A stretch of 13,314 bases of DNA, from assembly GCA_031417915.1 (NCBI GenBank), contig JANOWN010000006.1, forward strand, positions 1-13,314, written 5' to 3'. A program made the position numbers and the translations under genes. The notes beneath the pieces were generated by a model. It did no database searches. It saw only the letters and a program-made list of their open reading frames with translations, and was not told the origin of the DNA. This document shows, piece after piece, positions 1 to 6,895 of this stretch; the first letter of the stretch is position 1; each line of letters opens with the position of its first letter. The stretch comes from Methylotenera_A sp031417915. GTDB lineage: Bacteria; Pseudomonadota; Gammaproteobacteria; Burkholderiales; Methylophilaceae.

Positions 1-7
1 TTGCCAT
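1..7 (-). CDS. 5' end of the next leftward gene (start codon and first residues only)
   Basis: Reading the minus strand, an ATG at 7-5 follows a strong Shine-Dalgarno sequence, AAGGAG (plus-strand positions 15-20), with a spacing of 7 bases. Only ATG GCA A is visible, so the protein starts Met-Ala and nothing can be said about its function. A promoter with good -35 and -10 boxes lies directly upstream (38-66), and a hairpin that may end the pilus operon lies before that. The gene therefore probably belongs to its own transcription unit and need not be related to the pilus. The ribosome binding site is stronger than that of any pilus gene in the window. Confidence 0.6.
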
Positions 8-21
8 GATTACGCTCCTTT

Positions 22-38
22 TGATTGCAATGCAATCA
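22..38. promoter_or_regulatory. 17-nt dyad overlapping the -10/+1 region, putative operator
   Basis: TGATTGCAATGCAATCA consists of two perfect 8-nt arms around a single central base. It touches the -10 box (38-43) and covers the expected transcription start of the promoter for the gene starting at position 7. It ends just before that gene's Shine-Dalgarno sequence. A degenerate copy of the half-site (TAATCAT at 42-48) sits beside it. This is where a repressor would block transcription. The regulator is not identified. The symmetry is seen directly; the operator role is inferred. Confidence 0.5.
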
Positions 39-66
39 TTGTAATCATTTTTATGGATGATATCAA
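38..66 (-). promoter_or_regulatory. sigma70-type promoter for the gene starting at position 7
   Basis: On the minus strand a -35 box TTGATA (61-66, 5 of 6 matches to TTGACA) is separated by exactly 17 bases from a -10 box TACAAT (38-43, 5 of 6 matches to TATAAT). Transcription would start near position 31, giving a leader of about 25 bases that contains the AAGGAG ribosome binding site. This is the best promoter match in the window. Confidence 0.6.
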
Positions 67-76
67 ACGACAACTA

Positions 77-102
77 TAGCGCAAGCGAGAGTGCCTGCGC
101 TA
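77..102 (-). terminator. hairpin at the end of the pilus operon, possible terminator
   Basis: On the minus strand 10-nt arms TAGCGCAGGC and GCTTGCGCTA pair (one G-U wobble) around the 6-nt loop ACTCTC. The stem is GC-rich and starts 3 bases after the stop codon of the 273-aa pilin-like gene. The following bases (TAGTTGTCGTTTG) are only moderately rich in T, so Rho-independent termination may be inefficient. The position, between the last pilus gene and a new promoter at 38-66, supports a terminator role. Confidence 0.5.
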
Positions 103-104
103 CA

Positions 105-926
105 TTAATGAAGCTGACCTGCTTGAATCATCGCGTTGTAAAGCACAAAAGGCGAAATCCAAGTAACGATGTGGTCGAATTCATTTGGTGCGGCGGCTAA
201 AGAAATATCGTGGCTCACAAATATTGTATCGATTTGACCAGCCCCAAAAGCATTCAAATTTTCAGTTTCATCTGGGCGACCAGCAAAACCCAACGCACCT
301 GTTGCGCCTGTTGAATAAATGACTGCAACCGCATTATTAATTAAATTCACAGCGGCACTGCAATTAACGGGATCGGTCACTGGGGATATTCTACATATGC
401 GTAAATTAGGAGCTAAACAAACTAGCCCCACCTCTGCCAAATTACCAGTCGTAGTAAAGTCTGGCGCAGTATCGCCTCCGCAAGTAACTCCGTTTACAAC
501 TGCTGCATCATTGCTGTTCGGTGTAACCGCATACCTAATTCGGTTATTCCATGCGTCTAATGCAAAACCTTGTGCGTCAGTAGGCTGAATGCCTAATGTA
601 GCCGCAGGTAAAAACCCTGATTGAGCACTACAAGTCGCTGTTAGCGGGTTTGGTGGAATGTTATCAGTACCTCCTAAAGGGAGTTCTTGGCCTAAACTGG
701 CAGCCGCTGCCGGGCAAGGTAAGCGCCCTTGTTGTTGCGCGAAGCCAAGTAAAGCGCGTTTTGCATTTTCTAATGTATTTTCCGTCTGCGCTTGAGCCAG
801 CTGTTGTCGTTGCGCTTGCAGAGGAAGCAAGAGTGCAGCTAATACAAAGCCTAATATGACCAATACAATGGCCATTTCAACCAATGTAAAACCCATATTT
901 CGCTTATTAAAACAGTTATTTATCAT
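105..926 (-). CDS. Prepilin-like protein with class III signal (minor pilin candidate)
   Basis: This is a 273-aa protein with a textbook type IV prepilin N-terminus: a short leader ending in Met-Gly12, cleavage before Phe13, the FTLVE motif with Glu at mature position 5 (E17), then a hydrophobic helix to about residue 34. The prepilin peptidase should remove 12 residues and the helix would pack into the pilus core. The globular part has six cysteines (71, 99, 149, 170, 178, 189), an even number that fits disulfides in the periplasm. At about 260 mature residues it is larger than a typical major pilin, so a minor or tip subunit is likelier. Its start overlaps the stop of the 645-aa gene (ATGA, 923-926), which suggests translational coupling. 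Several motifs match the first half of that neighbour: TLENAKRALL, LPCP, NNRIRYAV and DHIVTWIS. I do not assign an msh letter. Confidence 0.88.
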   Translation of the reverse strand: MINNCFNKRNMGFTLVEMAIVLVILGFVLAALLLPLQAQRQQLAQAQTENTLENAKRALLGFAQQQGRLPCPAAAASLGQELPLGGTDNIPPNPLTATCSAQSGFLPAATLGIQPTDAQGFALDAWNNRIRYAVTPNSNDAAVVNGVTCGGDTAPDFTTTGNLAEVGLVCLAPNLRICRISPVTDPVNCSAAVNLINNAVAVIYSTGATGALGFAGRPDETENLNAFGAGQIDTIFVSHDISLAAAPNEFDHIVTWISPFVLYNAMIQAGQLH

Positions 927-2860
927 GGTGCCACCACAAAATTTTGGTCATTATAATTTAAGCTGCGTAATGTTGAAGTAGCATCATACAATGTGTCTCC
1001 ATTGGCATTTTCAACGCTATCTAGATAATTATTCAAAGCATTGCATGATGGGCGAACTTGTATAGCTCCTCTTGATGCCGCAAATGGTGCACTATTGATG
1101 GCACGCCCCATTGAAATTACGCTAACTTCAGTGGTTTTACTACCAACGCCAATGGTTGCGCTGGCTGGCCGCGTCAATTCATAGTAAACATAATTACCCC
1201 ATTGGTTTTGATTAAACCAGTTTGGCAAGAAAGTATCAAATGGAACATCCCCATTAGCATGAGAAGAAAATTGCCCATTTGTTGAATTACAGGTAATTCT
1301 ACTAGCTGTAGTGATAGGGCAGTTTGTCGTAGCGTTTCTCGTAATAGGCGTTGTAATGAGACAGCCGCCAGAGCTTGAAGTTAGCTTGCCCCCCCTTATA
1401 CGAATGTCGCCAGTTGCACCAGCACCTACAGCATTGCAGCTAGATAAGTTACAGCTAAATGTGGTTGTGGCATTTGAGCACGACCCAACAACGCCAGTGC
1501 AATAGCATCTTGTACTACTGCTTTGTATAGTACAACCAGTTGAAGATGTAAATGTGCCGCTAGGCAAATAAAACCTAACCTCTGTAATGCTAGAGATTGC
1601 CGTGGTAGCCGCATCGAATAAGGGTTGAGTGCACTCCATTTTTGGTTGAGTGAATGTTAAATTTGCTGTTCCTGACGAAGTAGCTGCGCTAGATAAAACC
1701 AATTGATTTTCGTTTGTAACTGAAGAAACTATTGTCCCAGATGGCATACCCGCCCCAACTACAGCCCAGTCTTTAGATACTACGGCGAAACTAGCTAACG
1801 TAGTTAGATTTAGACTGCCTGAAACTCTTGTACTAGATATAGGGATTGAAAGTGGCGAAGCGTTATAACTACAATTTTGAGGGTTCACTGGCAAAAAACC
1901 ACTTAGTAGATTTTGTGTACCGCTATACATGACCGTAGTACCTAGCTGTGCAGCATACGGATAATATCCATTAGTATCTTGATAAGTTTTTAATGAAGTA
2001 CGTACTTGCTCGCCAACGCGTTTTTCAAGCGCAGCCATCAGTTCATCAATGGTAATAAAAACTAGCTTATCGTTAAAATTGTAGGGCTGCACAAAGGTTG
2101 GGTCGCTTGCAGACACATTGCGACTGTTGTCGCCAATAACAAAATCTTCGTCATCTGTAGCATAGCCCCGATTATTAAATACTGCCGCACCTATTTGAAA
2201 GCGATCTAGAAACTGGCTTGCATCTGCTGCGCCAGCCCGATTCTGCCCATCTAGTGGGTCGCCTGGCGCTAAAATTACTGCTGCTACACGATCTGAAACT
2301 AAATTTCCGTTTCTATCTAATACTTGTAGCCACTGATATGTTGACGCATTGATAATATTTGGATTAATTACTGGGTTTGTTGATGTTGCATGATCTCGAA
2401 CCAAATTCCTTGAGACAGCGTACCAAAGTCGATTGCCTTGTGCATCGCGAAAATCTTGCCCTAAACTTGGGTAAGTACTCAAACCCAAATACACATTTAG
2501 CCCTGTATTAGGGTCTAAGCATGGGCTAGTGTCGGGCTGGCTAGGAAGTTGCCCGAGGAGATAACTGTACTGAAAAGGTGTAGTCACGCAATCACTACTG
2601 CCATCATATATTAAAGGGTCTAGGTGTCTATCTGGCCAAGGCATTTGCCCAAGGGTATATTGATGACTTACAGACCACGCAATTAAAGCTTGTTTGGCAT
2701 CATTCAAGGTTTGATAGGTTTTTTTATCTTGTTCTAATCTTAATCTAGCTGGATCAAAGGCATGCAGCATATAAGCAAGCACACCCAGCCCAATAATAAA
2801 AGCCATTAAAATGAGCACCGCGCCTTTTTGCTTGGTAATTTGTTTATTAAGTTTTTGCAT
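923..2860 (-). CDS. Large pilin-like protein without Glu5, two pilin-like modules and a Cys-rich insert
   Basis: This is a 645-aa protein. Its N-terminus (KQKG13 followed by the hydrophobic segment AVLILMAFIIGLGVLAYML) looks like a prepilin signal, but mature position 5 is Leu instead of Glu. Loss of Glu5 is known in GspK, the large minor pseudopilin at the tip of type II pseudopili, and in PilX-like N-termini. Residues 45-282 resemble the neighbouring 273-aa pilin: TLNDAKQALIAW, MPWPD, GNRLWYAVS, VAAVILAPG and DKLVFITIDEL. A second module seems to start at about 277 (VRTSLKTYQDTNGYYPYAA) and ends near 645. It is interrupted by a Ser/Thr-rich segment with ten cysteines between residues 410 and 524. 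The start is an ATG 12 bases after the mshK stop; the ribosome binding site is weak. I infer a tip or adhesin-like minor pilin. It may be what relatives call a hypothetical protein of the MSHA locus. Confidence 0.85.
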   Translation of the reverse strand: MQKLNKQITKQKGAVLILMAFIIGLGVLAYMLHAFDPARLRLEQDKKTYQTLNDAKQALIAWSVSHQYTLGQMPWPDRHLDPLIYDGSSDCVTTPFQYSYLLGQLPSQPDTSPCLDPNTGLNVYLGLSTYPSLGQDFRDAQGNRLWYAVSRNLVRDHATSTNPVINPNIINASTYQWLQVLDRNGNLVSDRVAAVILAPGDPLDGQNRAGAADASQFLDRFQIGAAVFNNRGYATDDEDFVIGDNSRNVSASDPTFVQPYNFNDKLVFITIDELMAALEKRVGEQVRTSLKTYQDTNGYYPYAAQLGTTVMYSGTQNLLSGFLPVNPQNCSYNASPLSIPISSTRVSGSLNLTTLASFAVVSKDWAVVGAGMPSGTIVSSVTNENQLVLSSAATSSGTANLTFTQPKMECTQPLFDAATTAISSITEVRFYLPSGTFTSSTGCTIQSSSTRCYCTGVVGSCSNATTTFSCNLSSCNAVGAGATGDIRIRGGKLTSSSGGCLITTPITRNATTNCPITTASRITCNSTNGQFSSHANGDVPFDTFLPNWFNQNQWGNYVYYELTRPASATIGVGSKTTEVSVISMGRAINSAPFAASRGAIQVRPSCNALNNYLDSVENANGDTLYDATSTLRSLNYNDQNFVVAP

Positions 2861-2872
2861 AAAACTTAAATG

Positions 2873-3376
2873 CTAAAAATTATCACCTATCGTGCCGTCA
2901 ATTTTTCCGCTGTCGCCTTGCGCGCCGTGGTTGCGGGCTTCGTGCACGCGATTGGTTTCTGGGTCATACACTTGGCCAGCTTTTAAATTAAGGTGTTTTC
3001 CATTGGCGGATAATTTAATCGGCACGCGGTTACTATTTTCCGAAAGTTTGCCCACTTGCACATCTTTATTGCCTGAATTTTCTTGCATGGCTTGATTATT
3101 TACCCACACCGTGCCATGTTTGCCATCGTTTCGCTTGACATAACCTTGCAAATTAACTGCCCTGGGAAGCACTATTGGCGCGGCTTCCATGGCATCGTTT
3201 GGCGCATCTATTGCTACAGGCGCGATTAATTTTTTCTTGGTTTGCCTTAAATAATCTAGGTTGCTACGCTCTGCGGGCGAGGTAAATAAACGGCCAATGG
3301 GCTCGGCCGCGATTGCCAATTGACCAAAAACTAGCTGGCTAAAAAATATAAACAATAAGATTAAATATTTCTTCAT
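2873..3376 (-). CDS. mshK: MshK-like periplasmic protein of the pilus machinery
   Basis: This is a 167-aa protein with a clear Sec signal peptide (MKK, hydrophobic stretch 4-20, cleavage around the AIA-AE site at 21-25). The mature part begins with RLFTSPAERSNLDYLR (29-44). A probable small beta domain (about 73-146) follows, including LQGYVKRNDGKHGTVWVN and GQVYDPETNRVHE, and the tail is Gly/Asp-rich. It has no second membrane segment and no lipobox, so it should be soluble in the periplasm. It follows mshJ with an ATGA overlap (3373-3376), the same I-J-K order as in Vibrio msh operons. By analogy with PilP/GspC it may join the inner-membrane complex to the secretin. The mshK symbol rests on position and general build more than on strong sequence identity. 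Confidence 0.75.
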   Translation of the reverse strand: MKKYLILLFIFFSQLVFGQLAIAAEPIGRLFTSPAERSNLDYLRQTKKKLIAPVAIDAPNDAMEAAPIVLPRAVNLQGYVKRNDGKHGTVWVNNQAMQENSGNKDVQVGKLSENSNRVPIKLSANGKHLNLKAGQVYDPETNRVHEARNHGAQGDSGKIDGTIGDNF

Positions 3377-4005
3377 AATGCCCCCGCCGGTGTTGCGCCT
3401 GATAGCTGTGGGTCGCGCAGTGTTAGCCAGTCAATCTCACAGTTTGCTTGCATGTTGGCCGCCACATCCTTGCTATTGACTTGCGCGCCAACTGGCCTGC
3501 TAATTTCGCAATCGCGCACAATAAACGGTGTGGTTTGCTCGTGCAGACCATCGATTAAGGCCAATATATCGCCTTCGTGCAACATGTCCAATTTAACGTT
3601 CATCACGGAGCGATGCAACACAAAGCTGCCCAAATTAGGCAAAAAGCTAGGTTTGTAACTTTCTTGCAGGCCGATGCTGTAATCGATGCTGAACAATTTA
3701 TGTTGCGCATGTATTTGACGCAACGTCTCTATCCACTCAATTCGCCGCTCTTCACCAATAAAACCTTTTGCCAGCAAATCATTATATTCGGGCAAATATT
3801 TAATAATCGTTTCTTTTTCCAATCCAGAAGATTGAAATTGCTGGCGCGCCTGATTGAGCAAGTTTTGCTGTGTTTGCAAGGCTAATTCATTTTTTGTGCG
3901 ATATTGATCTGCAAAACTCACTAACAGCCCCACTAGCACCAGCGCGGCTCCCAGGCCGACTATTGGATAACGTAATTTGCGCCAATCTTGTTGCGTTAAG
4001 CTCAT
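3373..4005 (-). CDS. mshJ: MshJ, PilO/GspM-like inner-membrane protein
   Basis: This is a 210-aa protein with the PilO/GspM layout: a short cytoplasmic N-terminus, one membrane helix (about 14-32), a helical and probably coiled-coil stretch (about 34-105, rich in Gln, Glu and Lys), then a compact periplasmic domain (about 106-200). Two cysteines (166 and 189) could form a disulfide. In related machines PilO pairs with PilN to form the inner-membrane alignment complex that links the motor to the secretin. The ATG overlaps the stop of mshI (ATGA, 4002-4005), and its own stop overlaps the mshK start in the same way. Tight translational coupling fits subunits made in fixed ratio. Size and layout fit MshJ well, but sequence conservation in this family is low. 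Confidence 0.82.
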   Translation of the reverse strand: MSLTQQDWRKLRYPIVGLGAALVLVGLLVSFADQYRTKNELALQTQQNLLNQARQQFQSSGLEKETIIKYLPEYNDLLAKGFIGEERRIEWIETLRQIHAQHKLFSIDYSIGLQESYKPSFLPNLGSFVLHRSVMNVKLDMLHEGDILALIDGLHEQTTPFIVRDCEISRPVGAQVNSKDVAANMQANCEIDWLTLRDPQLSGATPAGAL

Positions 4006-5609
4006 GGCGCGACTCCATTATTACTAGGTTTTAGCACAATTTTTAGTTTAAATATCGCGGGTGTACGTTCTGTTGTGGCGCTTTCATCGGTGGTGCTACC
4101 TTGCAAATTGGCGAGCGAGCTCACATTCACCGGCTCTTGCAATATCATCACTTGATCAACCAAATCATTTTCGCGCAGTTGATTTACAAACATATTGACG
4201 CTGTTTAAGGCCGCACGATAATCGCCAGCAAACCCTTTAATTTCTGCATTGATAAAACCAATTTGTATGAGTTTTGTTGGGTCAATATTTGCGCTTGTTG
4301 TTGGTTGATTAGCCACTGTTTGGGCGGCACTTGGATTGCCCGCTTCGTCTTTAATCTCCCTATCATTGGTTTGCGTCCAACGTATTCTGGTGAGCGCAAT
4401 CTCGGGCGAAGCCTCAAATGCGCCACTTAACACTTGCATGAGTTGGCGCGGCGATTGATCATTATTTTTAATGATCAGCGCTAAATCAGCCGCAATTTTA
4501 AGCTCGGTACTTGCGATTGGCGTTGTAGGGAAATTTTTCGCAACTTCTTCGTATTGTTGCTGTTGTGATCGCGTTTGTGCGCTAATAAATTGTAACTGAT
4601 CTTTTTGTTGCATGCCTTGCCAACCATAATAACCTGCCAAAACTACGCCTAAAGTTGTTACACAAGCTGTTGCAATATTTATTTTACGACGCACATTATT
4701 TAGGCTGTGAATCTTACTAAACGTAGCTGGTGCTAGGTTATCTGGCACATTGCCATTTGCCAACAATTGCATATGCAAAAATTCTGGGTGAGTTTTAACT
4801 AAATCTGCAGCGATATTTATATTTTTGGCAAAAGCCAAAATATCAACTGCTTTGCACTCTAAGCCTTGCTCTTGGCTGATACTTTTTGCTATTTCCTCAT
4901 GCGAATTGTCAATGGCTGGCATCACCAATTGCATAGGCGTTTCACCAGTAATTAAACGTTGGCTCATTAAGTACAATTGCGTTTTTTCAATTTCGACCAA
5001 ATAAAAATACGCAAGCTGATTCGGTTTCACGTCTTTCATTGGCACCAAACGACTCATGCGCAGGCGGCCATTATGCAGATAAGTTTGGCGAAGGCCTGAT
5101 GATAATCGCTCGCACAGCAATATATGTGGTGCCATCAACTTCATTTGGCGCACCGCCACTTGGCTTATCATTGGCAGTAAATACACGCCCACCAGCGGCG
5201 CATGGTTGGCTTGAATGGCGTCCATCCAGCCTTGTAAAAAGTCGGCATTGCTTAAGGCCACAAACAAGAAATTATCATCTTTACGTTTGTCGGTAGAGCG
5301 ATTAATAAAGTGCGCAGCGCGATACACGCTATTACGATTAAATTGACCTAGCTTGCGTTCGATAATTTCACGCCGCGCGCCACCTGTAGTGTGCGGCAGA
5401 CTTTCTACCTTGTAGTCTTCTTCAATCGCATCCATAATCAAATAAATATTGGTATCGCCATACTGTGCTAAATACTCGCTAAACGCCGTGTAATCTTCAT
5501 CGGTGTTGCTAAAAACTGCATAGCTTTGCAATTTTGTGCCATACCACAAGCCAGCCGTTAAGCTTTTATTGGTGGCGCATAAAATTAATTTTTTCGGATT
5601 ACTTAACAT
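4002..5609 (-). CDS. mshI: MshI, PilM/PilN-like (GspL-like) inner-membrane platform protein
   Basis: This is a 535-aa bitopic protein. Residues 1-300 form a cytoplasmic actin-like (PilM/GspL cytoplasmic) domain, supported by KLILCATNKSLTAGLW at the start and by alternating beta and helix segments. One membrane helix (about 311-330, ATACVTTLGVVLAGYYGW) is followed by a Gln-rich helix (334-358) and a PilN-like periplasmic domain (about 365-530). PilM and PilN functions are thus joined in one chain, as in GspL. In known systems this part binds the assembly ATPase and passes movement to PilO and the secretin. The ATG start is 38 bases after the mshG stop with only a weak ribosome binding site. 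A Thr/Asn/Gln-rich stretch at about 411-445 looks like a variable loop. MshI is the best name from the family and from the I-J-K order. Confidence 0.83.
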   Translation of the reverse strand: MLSNPKKLILCATNKSLTAGLWYGTKLQSYAVFSNTDEDYTAFSEYLAQYGDTNIYLIMDAIEEDYKVESLPHTTGGARREIIERKLGQFNRNSVYRAAHFINRSTDKRKDDNFLFVALSNADFLQGWMDAIQANHAPLVGVYLLPMISQVAVRQMKLMAPHILLCERLSSGLRQTYLHNGRLRMSRLVPMKDVKPNQLAYFYLVEIEKTQLYLMSQRLITGETPMQLVMPAIDNSHEEIAKSISQEQGLECKAVDILAFAKNINIAADLVKTHPEFLHMQLLANGNVPDNLAPATFSKIHSLNNVRRKINIATACVTTLGVVLAGYYGWQGMQQKDQLQFISAQTRSQQQQYEEVAKNFPTTPIASTELKIAADLALIIKNNDQSPRQLMQVLSGAFEASPEIALTRIRWTQTNDREIKDEAGNPSAAQTVANQPTTSANIDPTKLIQIGFINAEIKGFAGDYRAALNSVNMFVNQLRENDLVDQVMILQEPVNVSSLANLQGSTTDESATTERTPAIFKLKIVLKPSNNGVAP

Positions 5610-5647
5610 TTTATTTACTTAATATAAGCTTTCAATATCAGCATTCA

Positions 5648-6853
5648 TTAGAACTTCATTTTACCAAATGAATCGTACACAGGGCCAAGCACGGACATCA
5701 TAATAAACGCCAAAATCAGACCCAATACAACTGTGAGCGCTGGCTCTAGCAATTTAAGCATTTTTTGCATCAATTCGTTCACGTCTCTATCGTAAAAATA
5801 GCTCACATTAAGCAGCGATTTATCTAGCGCACCCGTGTTCTCACCCACTTTAATCATACGCACCACCAAAGGCGGAAACAAGCCCGCGTTATGAAAGCTA
5901 TCACTCATGCTATCACCCGCGTTAATCTGGGCATGGGCGCGGCTCAGCGCATCAGCCACCACGCGGTTGCCCACGATATTTTCGCAAGTTTTAATTGCCT
6001 CTAAAATAGGAATTCCTGTTTGATACATCAGCGCAAAGTATCGCGCAAATCGCGCCATAATAATTTTTTGCAAAATTTCACCAGTGAGTGGTAATTTCAG
6101 CTTAATGTAATCAAACTTATATCGTGCCTCTGGGCTTTGCCTGATATAGGCCGCCAAACCAGTCACCACCACAATTGGAAAAGCCAAAATCAGCCACCAA
6201 TATTTTACAAATGCATTGGAAATGAATATTAAAATTCTAGTATTCAATGGTAACTCTTGGCCTAGGCTATTTAAAAACTTTACCATTTCTGGCACTAAGT
6301 AAATCATTAAAAAAGTTACGGCCGCCATCACCACCACAAATACAAATAACGGGTAAGCCAATAGCCGCTTGGTTTGACCCATTAACTCATCTTGCCATTT
6401 AAGCGTGTTGCATAGGTTATCAAACACCTTAGGCAATTGGCCTGTTTGTTCACCCGCGGCGACCAAATTCACAAACACTTCATCGAACACATCTGGATGC
6501 TCGGCCATTGCTTGCGAGAGCATTTTTCCGCCTTCCACATCGCCCGCTAGTGAACCCAATACTTTTTGAAAATAAGGGTTTGCAGTACTCTCACGCAAAT
6601 CGTTTAAACCTTCCAGCATCGGCACACCAGCGCTGGTGAGCTGTTCTAGCTGAAAACAAAACATCACCAAATCGCGATTGCTTACCTTATTTTGTGAGAA
6701 TACTTTTTTGGATTTTTCGGTCGATTTGAAGGTGATTAAATCCAGCCCCATGCGCTCAAGGCGAATTTCTAAATCCACCTCGTTAAGCGCGTCGATCTGC
6801 CCTTGTGCATGACGGCCAGTTTGATCAATTGCCCTGTAATTATAGGTTGCCAC
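5648..6853 (-). CDS. mshG: MshG, GspF/PilC-family inner-membrane platform protein
   Basis: This is a 401-aa GspF/PilC-family protein of normal length. Two repeated T2SF domains are visible (about 62-190 and 265-390), with the family signatures GEQTGQLPKVFDNL (134-147) and GENTGALDKSLLNV (337-350). Membrane helices lie at about 166-187, 216-236 and 369-390. The N-terminal MATYNYRAIDQTGR is the usual start of this family. MshG sits in the inner membrane, contacts the MshE hexamer and pulls or pushes pilins during assembly. The start codon is GTG (6853-6851), 42 bases after the mshE stop; only a distant GAGG could serve as ribosome binding site. The match to the family start makes GTG the right choice despite this. 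Identification as the pilus platform is firm; the mshG name comes from the locus. Confidence 0.95.
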   Translation of the reverse strand: MATYNYRAIDQTGRHAQGQIDALNEVDLEIRLERMGLDLITFKSTEKSKKVFSQNKVSNRDLVMFCFQLEQLTSAGVPMLEGLNDLRESTANPYFQKVLGSLAGDVEGGKMLSQAMAEHPDVFDEVFVNLVAAGEQTGQLPKVFDNLCNTLKWQDELMGQTKRLLAYPLFVFVVVMAAVTFLMIYLVPEMVKFLNSLGQELPLNTRILIFISNAFVKYWWLILAFPIVVVTGLAAYIRQSPEARYKFDYIKLKLPLTGEILQKIIMARFARYFALMYQTGIPILEAIKTCENIVGNRVVADALSRAHAQINAGDSMSDSFHNAGLFPPLVVRMIKVGENTGALDKSLLNVSYFYDRDVNELMQKMLKLLEPALTVVLGLILAFIMMSVLGPVYDSFGKMKF

Positions 6854-6895
6854 AGGTTAAATTTGCCTCGCCACTCGAACTAATGCCAATTCGGT

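Noticed and set aside
5..16. A 12-base match (CCATGATTACGC) to the start of the lacZ-alpha region of common cloning vectors, hinting at vector contamination.
   Set aside because: The match stops abruptly on both sides, and the same bases are explained by a minus-strand ATG with a good Shine-Dalgarno sequence. It is most likely chance.
1289..1633. Zinc-finger or metal-binding protein reading of the cysteine-rich stretch.
   Set aside because: The protein is predicted to be exported, the Cys spacings are irregular and there are no paired His residues. Disulfides in an extracellular domain are the simpler explanation.
3577..3885. Plus-strand open frame of 102 aa opposite mshJ.
   Set aside because: It overlaps a supported PilO-like gene completely, has no visible ribosome binding site or known motif, and fits an antisense shadow.
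5610..5647. Possible internal promoter in the mshG-mshI gap.
   Set aside because: A TTGAAA box is present but no -10 box lies at a suitable distance. The gap is short and the genes are co-directional.
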